Shown here in pieces: positions 22,100 through 31,968 of a stretch of 64,000 bases of DNA. Source of the DNA: Sphaerulina vaccinii (lineage: Eukaryota; Ascomycota; Dothideomycetes; Mycosphaerellales; Mycosphaerellaceae); the NCBI GenBank assembly GCA_022570795.1, contig JAKUDP010000001.1:3162001-3226000 (forward strand), in the 5' to 3' direction. The notes under the pieces were generated by a model. The model searched no databases and had not been told where the DNA came from. It was given only the letters and a program-made list of their open reading frames with translations. Numbering within the stretch: position 1 is the first letter of the stretch; every line of letters begins with the position of its first letter. A program made the position numbers and the translations under genes.

Positions 22100-22773
22100 G
22101 ATGATATGGCAGCACCTCTTGGTCTCCAGCTGTCTTGGTAGCATCACATGATACCCAGTCACATCACACTGTGACCTTGTCGTCAACAACTACAGATGGC
22201 AATCCTCTTGCGCGGCGTTTCTGAACTTCGGCGTGGTCTGGTAGCGTTCAAGTACTGTGTTTCTGTTATGTAAGAGAGCAAATGAACACTACTCTGAACG
22301 AGTAGCACACAACTATATCATCCTGTCTCATTTCGATCCACTTCATGTATGTCCGACGTCTCAGACGTGGCTAGCAGCCATCCTCGCTCCACGATCAAAT
22401 CATCAGCTGCGAAGTGTTTGCATCGGTACCTGCATATCGGCTCTCCTCTCATGCTGACATGGCCGCAATGTATCAGGCCACCAGCCACCAAAAGGACGTT
22501 GACAGGCACCGAAAACCCGACTACTTGCTCACTCAGATAAGTCAGATCTGTAGTGCTCAGTGGCGGTGCTCATCACTTGATCGGAGACGAGGGTGGCACA
22601 AATGGTGTAATAAAGTGAAGGAAGCAGTCTCGCGCCACGTGCCCAAGATTACATGCCATCTCTAAGCAGCGCTTCTGACAATATCATGATATGTCTGGAC
22701 GTACAGTGGCCTACATGAAACTTGTTGTGCAGAGATATTCATATGCGACTCGAAGACCTTCAGTCCTCTTCTC
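22100..22773. other. Intergenic, convergent 3' ends
   Basis: Between the MeaB stop and the stop of the FAD monooxygenase on the other strand. The short frames are without character; I see nothing else. Confidence 0.4.
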
Positions 22774-24136
22774 CTAAAACAATTTACCCTGCGGACCCAA
22801 CCACCATTTCTTGAAATGCCATCTCACATAATACGCCGCAACCCAAAGCCAGCTGCGCAAATACCAACCTCCGAAAGCCACAGCATGTACTCTTGTAATT
22901 TCTGTATTAGCGGTGACGTCCTTCTCCCACTGCGCAACTTTCTCAGGATCGAGAGATACAGCTTCGCCTGCCTTTCCTATGACTTCTGCGAGACCATATG
23001 CAGCATAAGCAGCCAAATTCGTGCCCATGCCTACGTTAGGTTGACATTGCGTCAAAGCGTCTCCAAGCAGGAAGAGTCGATTGTTGAAATATGCTGCCTT
23101 TGGTGCTGAGATGGATGCGACGACTGTGACAAAAGGTTGTTTGATGCGTACAATCAATTCGTTAAGTTCAGCTGGTAACAACTTCTTTCCAGCTTCGACT
23201 TGGGATGCCCAGATCTCCGGTCTTAGCTTTCCTTTGGGTACTGTCGTACGATGTTGATGCCCACCGATGTCCGTCATGACTTCGGCGACTGTGTGCGATT
23301 TGGGCCAGAAGTACCAGGCTATATTGATGTGAGATTTGCCTGATTCTAAGGAGCCGCGATCACCCGGGATTGTGTAGATTGCTGCGTAGCTGTAGGTTGT
23401 TGGGTAGATGATGGCTCTATTCTCTACTTTGTCCCGGATATGCTGGGGTAGTTCGCCAGTGGGGACCGTGCCTCGCCACAGGATATAGCCGGGTTCTTCT
23501 CGAACGAGGTGTGGGTTGAGTTGTCTTCTTATGGCACTGTTTGCGCCATCTGCCGCGATGATGAGGTCGCCTCGATAGCGTTGCGTGAGTCCAGTGGCGG
23601 TGTCTTCGACGACGGCAACCATATCATTCTTCTCGAGCTCGACCTTCAGTGTTTTCTTGCCAGTTTCGTACGTCCCAGTACCTTCCGTTTCGATCATCTG
23701 CGGGTTGTCGACATAACTGCTTTTCAGGCCATCAAACTTGGCTCGGGTATGATAGTATGCGCAGTCCCAGCTCGTCATGCGCATGTCGCGCGGGATAAAG
23801 TACTTGACATTGAGCTTTTCGTCCAGCACTTCGAAGCCCTTGTGGTACATGCCAAGGACAGTCCCATCGATACCAAGCTCGTGTTCGAAGAACTTCCTGA
23901 CGTGGAGTGCGAAGCCAATTCCAGCTGCTAGGCCTTCCCGCTCAGAAGAAGCTGCTTGTTCCAGTATTGTGACAATGTGGCCATTCTTCTTCAGTAGGAA
24001 ACCGACCATAAGACCACCGAGACTGCCTCCAATCTATGTAGATGTGAGTAGCGTGGTCTACTGATGCAGTCTGCGAGCTTACGATGAGGATATTCAATGG
24101 CTTTCGCACTTCTACCATCGACTCTGATTGAGACAT
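22774..24136 (-). CDS. FAD-dependent monooxygenase, salicylate-hydroxylase-like
   Basis: Two exons on the complement (24136-24083 and 24033-22774) give 437 residues. The 49-nt intron splits the dinucleotide-binding motif, and splicing restores NILIIGGSLGGLMVGFLLKK. In-frame ATGs at 24163 and 24175 could add 9 or 13 residues. Group A flavoprotein landmarks are present. The first is the N-terminal glycine motif with the acidic end of strand two (TILEQ). The second is GDLIIAADGANSAIRRQL (the DG motif). The third is LFLLGDALTQCQPNVGMGTN (the GD motif that binds the FAD ribityl and pyrophosphate). A C-terminal hydrophobic stretch (WLWVAAYYVRW) suggests membrane association. Relatives hydroxylate aromatic acids or secondary-metabolite intermediates with NAD(P)H and O2. 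No partner biosynthetic genes are nearby, so the substrate stays unknown. Confidence 0.88.
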
Positions 24137-24868
24137 GTCGTCTTTTGTTGTACCGTAGTGCATGTCAGTATTCATATATCAGTAAAACCTCTCTTGTGCA
24201 ACGAAGGTGGAAAGGAAGACAGAAAGGAGAGGAGGTGCCCGGAAGGCTACATGGATACCATGTAATGTCTCAGCATAGGCCTGGCAATGACTTTGTCATC
24301 AGAACTTCGCTCTTGGCCTTGTTGTATGCGATTCCACGGCATCGAGGTGGCATCCAGCGTACCCCTAATGAGGAGAAGAGAGCGGATCTCCAAAGTCAGT
24401 CAGTCAGCTTTCCATTAGCGCAGATTTCCTCGAAAGATTCGGCACGCTTGACCGAAGACGAGAGGCATCTCCAATGCTCTAGGAACTGTATCACATCGTG
24501 ACTGGAGAATGCTCGTGTTCGTAGGAGTAATTCTCGTGGGTGATGAGTCGTGTTGTGGCGTGCTGCATCGTGTTGTGGTTCGTGAATTCGAGAGGAAGGA
24601 GCGGGTGCCGATCGTGGTTGCCTCAGGTTCTCTCAAACCCGCACTTTCTTGGCATCAAGAAATCGTTACCCGTAAAGCCGCACTCAAACCACACACTTGA
24701 ACGAATACTGCCCGACGAGAAGACAGACATCCCACCACCCAGCGCCTTTTCCTTGTGAGCATACACTATCGCCCACCACCATTACTACAGCGACCGGCAT
24801 ACTGATACGAACGTGTGCTAGACGACTCTTCTCGCATATTCCCCCGGTGCACGTCGAATACCGCAAAC
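24137..24868. other. Intergenic divergent promoter (FAD monooxygenase / RPS5)
   Basis: About 0.7 kb between divergent genes. Near 24205-24240 there is a purine-rich run (GGAAAGGAAGACAGAAAGGA). Before RPS5 there is a C/T-rich leader (CCCACCACCCAGCGCC near 24731), as is usual for ribosomal protein genes. I see no gene. Confidence 0.45.
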
Positions 24869-25720
24869 ATGTCTGACGGCGAGGTTGAGGTCAGCGAGCA
24901 GGCGCCAAACTACTCGGTGCTGCCAAAGGACGTTGTCGAGAACATTGGTCAGACCAAGCTCTTCAACAAGTGGAGCTACGAAGATGTCGAGATCCGCGAC
25001 ATCTCCCTCACGTACGTTCGACCCATATACACCCTGCGATATTCGGTGGGAGGATGGAGCCAGCATTGCGCATAGCAGTGGCGATGAAGGGTGACAACAG
25101 AAGAGGAAGGAACCAGGCTGACGAGAGATCACAGCGATTACATCCAGATCCGACAGCCAGTCTACATCTCCCACTCGGCTGGCCGATACGCCGTCAAGCG
25201 TTTCCGCAAGGCACAATGCCCCATCATTGAGCGTCTCACCAACTCGCTCATGATGAACGGCCGCAATAATGGAAAGAAGCTCATGGCTGTGCGCATTGTC
25301 GCTCACGCCTTTGAGATCGTGCGTATCACCCGCTCCATTCTCTCTAGTCCCGCTTGAATGGAGTCGCACAAGAGATCAGGACAACTAACTAAATCTCTAC
25401 AGATCCACATCATGACCGACCAGAACCCAATCCAGATCGCTGTCGACGCCATCGTCAACTGTGGGCCACGTGAAGACTCCACTCGTATTGGAAGTGCGGG
25501 AACTGTCCGTCGCCAAGCCGTCGATGTCTCTCCTCTCCGCCGTGTCAACCAGGCCATCGCTCTCCTCACCATCGGTGCCCGCGAGGCCGCTTTCCGCAAC
25601 ATCAAGTCCATTGCTGAGTGCTTGGCCGAAGAGCTGATCAACGCTGCCAAGGGTAGCAGCAACTCGTACGCCATCAAGAAGAAGGACGAGCTCGAGCGTG
25701 TTGCCAAGTCCAACAGGTAG
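24869..25720 (+). CDS. RPS5: 40S ribosomal protein S5 (uS7)
   Basis: Three exons (24869-25011, 25135-25318, 25403-25720) give 214 residues, the normal length. The introns of 123 and 84 nt have donors GTACGT and GTGCGT. Splicing restores the conserved runs RDISLTDYIQIRQP and AHAFEIIHIMTDQNPIQ. The sequence RFRKAQCPIIERLTNSLMMN, the block VNCGPREDSTRIGSAGTVRR and the end AIKKKDELERVAKSNR are almost invariant in fungal uS7. The protein sits at the head of the small subunit near the E-site and the mRNA exit. Intron-rich 5' organisation is common for ribosomal protein genes and often links to their strong expression. Confidence 0.98.
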
Positions 25721-26484
25721 AGTGGGCAAGTGCGCATTGGCCGTCTCACGATATCCGATTTGTGGAATTTGCATCGAAGGTGTTTGGGTGGCCTAGGCAT
25801 AGGATGGCACTGCGGCATTGAATGGCTGCGCTGCGGCCTAGAGCAGGTGCAGATGCAGAGAGCCTACCACGACAGGCAGTGCTGCAGCACCCTTTTTCGC
25901 GCAGACATGAAAAGACATGAAGTGCTCGGAACTGTAGACTTCAATCCAAACTTCACAAAGCGACTACTTTCACATAATGATGTTATGGATCATGCACAAA
26001 TCCGGATACAAGAACATCTTACATTGGGTCGACATCATATCTCACACCGAGTTGATATGAGTAGAAGAGCTAACACTCGCCATGGCGCTGTTCCTAGATG
26101 GTTTCAACAAGGCTGACTTGTGTTCTCCAGACGCGAACGACTACAAGCATTACTTGCCACAAGCCACAAGTCCGACATCACTTCCTCACATCACAATAGC
26201 ATTCGAAAGCTCCGCACCTATCACAATCACCAGAAATGATTGCCAATGTCGCCAGACTTCGGAATCAGATGACGTTCCGCAGCAGTTCGTACAATAGGCT
26301 TTCCCCATAGGTTCGCAATCTACCTCTAACTCAATCCAAAAACAGAAGCTTAGATGATTCATTTCAGCTTCATTAGCCGGATTGCACATTGCAATCAACG
26401 GCCATTGTATTGCACTCAACATCGTCGTTGCCAGAGATAGGACGCTAGTACCAACATCATCACCAGCAATAATCTGTAATCAAC
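25721..26484. other. Intergenic
   Basis: Holds the RPS5 3' region and the upstream region of the Ser/Thr-rich ORF. Short frames only; I see no RNA gene or repeat. Confidence 0.4.
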
Positions 26485-26943
26485 ATGCCAGCAGACAACC
26501 ATTGGCAGCATAACACGCCAGCTCAGACGACATGGGCATCAACGAAGACATACGATTCTGGACAGTATACAGGCTGGAACCCGACAACAACAACGACATC
26601 TCCGACCCCAGCTCCAACTTCCATCTCCGTGACGACAGTTACGACTATAACGATCACCGACTCGAGATCAAGTGCAATCTCAACTACGACTAGCACTAGC
26701 ATCGGGATAGAAACAACAGCCTCTGGGACGACTGATACAGCTAGCAGCACGTCAGCATCCGCGAGCGCAACTACATCACTATCCGCGGCGAGCAAGGCTA
26801 CGAACACTTACCAAGGCAAACTTGCCGGAATCATCGCCGGATCGATCGCTGGAGCTATACTGATCGGTCTTGGCGCTTTGATATTGCTGAGAAGAGGCAA
26901 GAAAGGTCAACCATTATTCGGGAAAGCTCACCCACTCGCGTGA
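26485..26943 (+). CDS. Ser/Thr-rich single-pass membrane protein, small
   Basis: ATG 26485 opens a 152-residue frame without introns. The first 110 residues are dominated by Thr and Ser (NPTTTTTSPTPAPTSISVTT), the composition of an O-mannosylated extracellular stalk. A single transmembrane helix follows (LAGIIAGSIAGAILIGLGAL), then a short basic tail (RRGKKGQPLFGKAHPLA). This is the layout of the membrane-proximal part of Mid2/Wsc-like fungal wall proteins, but there is no N-terminal signal peptide and no Cys-rich head. Either an upstream exon was missed, the gene is a truncated copy, or it is a short type III membrane protein. No specific function can be assigned. Confidence 0.6.
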   Translation: MPADNHWQHNTPAQTTWASTKTYDSGQYTGWNPTTTTTSPTPAPTSISVTTVTTITITDSRSSAISTTTSTSIGIETTASGTTDTASSTSASASATTSLSAASKATNTYQGKLAGIIAGSIAGAILIGLGALILLRRGKKGQPLFGKAHPLA

Positions 26944-27607
26944 GATGGAGTGGGTGGGCGTCTGTGAGCACCATCAGCCATGTCACTCATAACACTTCAT
27001 CGAGCCCTGCCGTCGCAGCGGCCCCGCCGAGTGAATGCCAAGATCGGTCGATGCACCAGAGGACTCCAAGCATTGACGACGCCATTCGAGCTGTTCAAGT
27101 CGCTACGAGATGCTCAATCTTGAGAGTGTCTTAATATCATCCTCTTGGAGTGCAGGCCGCACGATGTCCTGTCAAGAGCTCGACAACGTTTGTCTTCGGC
27201 CATCTCGAACTCGTCGTCATTATGAGATCTTGCTCGACACTTCGGGCTCACACCACGCCACATTGGTGGACAAAGTCTTCTTAAACTGATCATGGGCTTC
27301 AGCTCAGCAGTGACTTTGCTCTTCCCGGAAGGGTGTGAACATGTACATACACAAAGCATAGCGTAGCATTACCGACATCGCATAGCGTGGATAGTATAAA
27401 GTATCGTGCAGACTGAGCATGTTCGACAAGTCGCATGAACCATTGAGCTGACATATATCATTCCTCTTGTTACATATCGTGAGACCTGGTATCTCACGAA
27501 CACTCCTTTGCAGAAACAGAACACCACCTACTCCCGAAAGACAGTACTCCCTCAATCTGTAGGCACAATCCAAGTGTGTACCTCTGTAGACGCCAAGCCA
27601 GCTTCAA
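26944..27607. other. Intergenic, convergent 3' ends
   Basis: Between the Ser/Thr-rich gene and the stop of the 852-residue gene on the other strand. I see no gene in it. Confidence 0.4.
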
Positions 27608-30166
27608 CTAACGCCCAACAATCACACTTCCCCTCCGGCCCACAGAGGCATCATACCTCTTCTCATCTCTCCCACTCTGCTGTTGATTAGTATACGTACT
27701 CGTACCACCAAAGTCCCAGCTATCACTCTGTCCACTATCCTTCCTCTCGAAACTGTCATGCTTCCTATCATGAGTAAAGTCGGCAGTCACTGGAGTGTCA
27801 ACAATAGTGCTACCTCCATTATTAATGCAGACCACTTTGGCTCGACCTGAAGCTTGAACATCCTTGTTGCGAGCGCTGGAGTCCTTGGCGATGTGGTTGT
27901 TCTGGTTCAAGGTCAGAGATGGCTTCTTCTTGATGGTACGGGACTTTTCGTTGTTCATGTTGTTCTGGACGGCAGTGCTGTTGCTGAACTTGTTCGCTTC
28001 GTTGTTGTTGGTGGAGGAGGTCTTCTCCACGACATTGGTCTTTCTCGGATCATGCTTGCCGCTGCCAAAGTCGCCTTGGAATGGAGACTTGGTGCTGTTA
28101 CCAGCATCTACGTACTTGCTTCGACTGGTTGACGAGTTGGCATTGTTATTCCTCTGTTGTTTCTTGCCTGAAGTTGTCCCAGACGACACTTGAGCAGCAA
28201 AGTCCTTCGTCTGAGTAGCAAGAACTCTCGGCTCAACATTCTGGCTGTTCACCTCGTTGGACGCAGAGTTGGCAGATGCACTAGAGTCACTGGTGTTGGG
28301 TCGGGAGTAATCCTGAGTTCGACTGTAGGAGTTGTTCGAATCATTGGCACTTGGGCGCGAGTAGTTCTTCATGTAAGAGATCTCGTGCAGTGATGACTTG
28401 CGGCGACCGCCATTGGTGTTGGCGGTACCCGATGAGCTATTGTTATAGTCTGATCTTGAACCAATGCCATAGCATGTTGTCTGTTGAGCTGGCTGGTTGT
28501 AGGTCGACTGCGACTGGCCTGCATAGCTGCCCTCGCCTGCCGAGCTGTCATAGCCTGTGTCAGAGCTGTCGCGAGGGTAGGCAGAGGACTCGCTAGCGGA
28601 CTGATCGTGGGATGACCATGTGCCGTTGGGCCTGTTGACGACCGCCTGTGGCTGCTGGCTAGCATATTGAGAGTTTGCTAAGTTCTCTCGCTGTGCAAGG
28701 CTTAGGTGATCACTCTTCTTGTTGTCGATCGATGACCTGTTATTATTTTGCTTGGAAGTACTCTCATGAGCATAGGCATTATTGGCACCATGATGGATAG
28801 AGTGACTCAAGTCGGTGTTGGTTCCAGCATTGGACTGCATGTTCGAGCGTTCCGCAGTGAAAGATTGTTTCGGTGCGCTGTTCTCAGTGCTATGCGTCGC
28901 TTGTGGTTGATTGGTTGTTGTCGACTTGCTGTCCTGGCCGCTTCTCGTACGGCCATGATTAGGTCGTCGCGGCACACTTGAGGTTGGGGACCAAGTCGTC
29001 TTGTTCGGCTCCATGGACAGTGGAGGCGAGGTCCTTATAGGCGAGCTGAACGCTTTGCCTTGCTTCCTCGCCACACCCGACACCTTGGTAGGGCTGAGTG
29101 CATTGTCTTGGTGCTGCTGACCAGTCCGATCAAATTCGTTTGATGTTGTTCCTTGAGACTTAGTGAACTTGGATGTAGGTGAAGTGTTGGTGCTGCTTGT
29201 CATGCTGGTCTGTTGCTGGCTTTGCGACAGCTTCGAAGTGCCATTACTCTCAGCTGTTGTGGTTATAGAGCCTTGCGACAAGTCATGAGGGTGCGTACTA
29301 TTGCTCTGTACGTGATGTGGTAGTCTCGAGCTGCCATTGCTTGACGACGTGCCTGGTTGGACCTCGTCCACAGCACCAAGTTGTCTTCTGTTCGCCGGAC
29401 TGCGGTGTGGACTTCTTGAGAGCGTCCTGGCCATGTTCTCAGTGGCCCTAATCATGTCGGCCTTGCTACGCTTGTGCTTGAGAGCGTTGCCGGTAGAGTG
29501 CGGTGCACCTTTAGGAATGTTAGTCCTCAACTTCTGATCGGCCTCCCATTCATCCTGAAGTTCTGCTCGTGATCTCCTTTCCTGAAGTTCTGCTCGTGAT
29601 CTCCTTTCCTGAAGATCTGCTCGTGATCTCCTTTGGTCCCCACTTGGTCTTTCGCTTGTATTGTTGCGGGTCGAGTCAGTAGCGTGAGAGTCGCGATAGT
29701 CGTAGGTACCAGAAGTCGTACTCTTATCTGAACGATCCCATGGTGGCCGCTGCTGTTCTTGCGCATCAACAGTCTCGTGTTCGGTGCGTGTTGGTGATGA
29801 CCATGGTTGCTGATACGTGCGAGACGTGTTGCTTTGCTCTGAGTAGCCGGTGCTGGGTCGATCATATTCATAATCACTCTCGCTAGCCGAGTTATTCGCA
29901 AGCGACTCGCCTGTAGTGTAGTTGTTGAAAGATCGTGATGTGTTTGGTCTCTGATAAGTTGGTCTTTCCATATGCTGCATGCTCTTCGCAGCCTTCACTG
30001 TAGACTTTGGCACGTCCTTCCCAGCCGGCTGGCCTGCATTCTGAGTGCCTGAAGCTGGCACCCGCGATGGCTTCGATGCCGTGGCGTTCTTAGTCTTTCC
30101 ATTCTTCTTGTCTTTCCTGCCAGGGAAGAGATCAATCTTGATTGCGGAGTTGTCAAATAGACGCAT
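27608..30166 (-). CDS. Large intrinsically disordered protein, unknown function
   Basis: ATG 30166 on the complement opens a single 852-residue frame. I do not recognise a domain. The N-terminus is basic and more ordered (MRLFDNSAIKIDLFPGRKDK). The rest is low-complexity, rich in Ser, Asn, Thr, Gln, Arg and Tyr (for example TNQPQATHSTENSAPKQS). Around residues 178-204 there are three near-identical nine-residue units (RRSRAELQE) followed by DEWEADQKLRTNIPKGAP, the only block that looks conserved. The C-terminus has short motifs (RAKVVCINNGGSTIVDTPV, SDSWDFGGTSTY). The long uninterrupted frame, the absence of stops over 2.5 kb and the good ATG support a real gene. Such proteins often act as scaffolds or condensate formers; here that is speculation. 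Confidence 0.8.
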   Translation of the reverse strand: MRLFDNSAIKIDLFPGRKDKKNGKTKNATASKPSRVPASGTQNAGQPAGKDVPKSTVKAAKSMQHMERPTYQRPNTSRSFNNYTTGESLANNSASESDYEYDRPSTGYSEQSNTSRTYQQPWSSPTRTEHETVDAQEQQRPPWDRSDKSTTSGTYDYRDSHATDSTRNNTSERPSGDQRRSRADLQERRSRAELQERRSRAELQDEWEADQKLRTNIPKGAPHSTGNALKHKRSKADMIRATENMARTLSRSPHRSPANRRQLGAVDEVQPGTSSSNGSSRLPHHVQSNSTHPHDLSQGSITTTAESNGTSKLSQSQQQTSMTSSTNTSPTSKFTKSQGTTSNEFDRTGQQHQDNALSPTKVSGVARKQGKAFSSPIRTSPPLSMEPNKTTWSPTSSVPRRPNHGRTRSGQDSKSTTTNQPQATHSTENSAPKQSFTAERSNMQSNAGTNTDLSHSIHHGANNAYAHESTSKQNNNRSSIDNKKSDHLSLAQRENLANSQYASQQPQAVVNRPNGTWSSHDQSASESSAYPRDSSDTGYDSSAGEGSYAGQSQSTYNQPAQQTTCYGIGSRSDYNNSSSGTANTNGGRRKSSLHEISYMKNYSRPSANDSNNSYSRTQDYSRPNTSDSSASANSASNEVNSQNVEPRVLATQTKDFAAQVSSGTTSGKKQQRNNNANSSTSRSKYVDAGNSTKSPFQGDFGSGKHDPRKTNVVEKTSSTNNNEANKFSNSTAVQNNMNNEKSRTIKKKPSLTLNQNNHIAKDSSARNKDVQASGRAKVVCINNGGSTIVDTPVTADFTHDRKHDSFERKDSGQSDSWDFGGTSTYTNQQQSGRDEKRYDASVGRRGSVIVGR
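29554..29634. repeat. 27-bp tandem repeat, three copies, inside the disordered-protein gene
   Basis: Units at 29554-29580, 29581-29607 and 29608-29634. The first two are identical. The third differs at one base (GAAGATCTG versus GAAGTTCTG), changing one Glu to Asp in the nine-residue peptide unit RRSRAELQE. The 27-nt period keeps the reading frame, so copy number can change without breaking the gene. Confidence 0.95.
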
Positions 30167-30614
30167 GTTTAGGGGACACCTTTGTTCAAGTGCGACCAGC
30201 GCTCTTGTCTCAATCGGTGATTAGGTGATTAGTGGATCTAGAAAACTATGAACGATGGAATCGAAGTGGAAGTGTTTCGCACATGTATCCCTACAGTGCC
30301 AACACTACCAAGTGGTAGGTGAAACGAGTCGGAGCAGATGCATAGTATAACCCAACAATGGATCGTCACCGGCGTCATGCTTCAGCAGCTTCACAACCCA
30401 ATGCTGTGACCGAACAGGCGATATGACGCCGGAAAGCAGTTCTCGATCGTGGCTCTCGCAATCGTGAGCACTCGAAGGCAAGGATGTTGGTGGTCAGTGA
30501 GTCGCTCGCGTGCAAAGTCGTGTAGCATGAGTCGTGGTCATGCCGATCGTGACGTACTTTGGGCGGTCGCCGCACACCGAACTGTTCAGATATAATCGCA
30601 GCCATCCACATATA

Positions 30615-30884
30615 CTAGGCTGCCAGCCTCATCCTTGAGCGAACTTTGCTGTTGTTGCTGGCGAGGTGATTCAATGCTTGCTCTTGATCGGCGCTAACTG
30701 CCGGAAGCGCAATGGCAGCGCCAAGTGATGCCATCATGCTATAACCAACAGCTGAGTATTGCATGTCGACCGGGATTGTTATGAAGGGCACATAGTTAGC
30801 AGTCTCATGGTATGAGATGCTCTGTACACGATAGGGCAGTCTTCGGATGTGATATACAAGACTATCGCTCGTTTGCAGGTCCAT
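30615..30884 (-). CDS. Small hypothetical ORF, 89 residues
   Basis: ATG 30884 on the complement gives an 89-residue frame starting MDLQTSDSLVYHIRRLPYRV. A hydrophobic middle (YSMMASLGAAIALPAV) and a basic end (SKVRSRMRLAA) are visible. I recognise no family. The sequence has some coding look (few rare codons, one hydrophobic segment), but the length is within chance. It could be an exon of the same transcript as the next small ORF upstream; no clean splice pair was found. Confidence 0.3.
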   Translation of the reverse strand: MDLQTSDSLVYHIRRLPYRVQSISYHETANYVPFITIPVDMQYSAVGYSMMASLGAAIALPAVSADQEQALNHLASNNSKVRSRMRLAA

Positions 30885-31026
30885 CTCTTATCGCGTCGCG
30901 CCGTGAATCGCTTGACAGTGGCCTGCATGAACTCGAATACGACCGCGCTATTATATCTATGCTTTGGTTAGCATAGCCCAACGCCTGCGCGATACCCGCG
31001 CGAGCTCACCATCACGCTGTGTCCGT

Positions 31027-31260
31027 CTAATAACCCTCATCATCAGAAGCATCTTTGATATCCTCGAAATCGTCGTAACAAGAGTTGAGGTATAGCAGCA
31101 GCTGACGTTCGTACAACTTTCGCAGTGCCTCTTCAGACTGAAAGTGTTGTATTGCCGTCTTCTCAGTAGGCGAGCTAGCAGGTGCCAGGTGAAGACTCCG
31201 AAGAGTGCGATGTGTGGGTGATGTCTTCCGTCGCAATGGCGGTCTTTCTTCTGTTGCCAT
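31027..31260 (-). CDS. Small hypothetical ORF, 77 residues
   Basis: ATG 31260 on the complement gives a 77-residue frame starting MATEERPPLRRKTSPTHRTL. It continues with a helical middle (SEEALRKLYERQLLLYLNS) and an acidic end (CYDDFEDIKDASDDEGY). The pattern of basic disordered head, amphipathic helix and acidic tail looks like a real small protein rather than random translation. No family is recognised. The frame is open to a GTG at 31281, which I did not use. Confidence 0.35.
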   Translation of the reverse strand: MATEERPPLRRKTSPTHRTLRSLHLAPASSPTEKTAIQHFQSEEALRKLYERQLLLYLNSCYDDFEDIKDASDDEGY

Positions 31261-31968
31261 GGAAAATGCGCACTTGGACACGCGCGGTATGTGAACACTG
31301 ATCGTTGCTCATGATGACCATGATTCAGTGAGGGCTCGAAACTTGATGCGCAAGAGGGCAGTGGCTCTTTTCGTAGACCCACGTCGCCTAAGACTGTAGA
31401 AGGTACAGCAGTCGCAAAGAGCGACCGACATCAGCCTTTGCATGCTTGGTGCTGAGTAGAACTGCAGTGTCACTCGCCAAGCAGGATGCTCAGTGAGCGT
31501 GACCCATCGTGCAGCTCATTAGCTCTGCTGCTTTGCCGAATCTCGAGGGAATTGCGATCGAGCACATCACTGCTGCTCCTGAGGCTCAAGACCTCGCTGA
31601 CTCCGTGCTTACATCGCCAAGCGCTTTACGTAGCAGCTGTCCAGCCGTATGCAAGCACAGCAAGAGTGATGGCTTGGCTGTGTCGTATTGAAGCTGACCG
31701 TGCAGTAAGCAGTGCAGCACACCATTATCGAGCTGAAAGCCACACATGTTGAGATTCGCCAAATGGCGGCTTGGTATGCACTTTTTCTTCTTCTCAGTAT
31801 TGTCTACACTGTAGTGCGTATTTCGCAAACTACTCAATCAATTCAATTCTTCTCCACCAGCGCCATGCATGCCAAACATCAAAGAAACTGGCGTCTTGCC
31901 ATTCGTTGCAACATTATGCTCTTATCAGAGCTTCTCTTCAGTGAAATCGTCAAGACAGAACTGAACAT

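Larger units (their letters stand above)
30167..31968. other. Gene-poor stretch with two small complement ORFs
   Basis: About 1.8 kb between the disordered-protein gene and the stop of the next minus-strand gene. Two small ATG frames on the complement (listed separately) are the only candidates. No repeat, tRNA or mobile element was recognised. Confidence 0.4.

Noticed and set aside
22774..24136. Secondary-metabolite cluster around the FAD monooxygenase
   Set aside because: Its neighbours are MeaB and RPS5; no synthase, P450 or cluster regulator is nearby.
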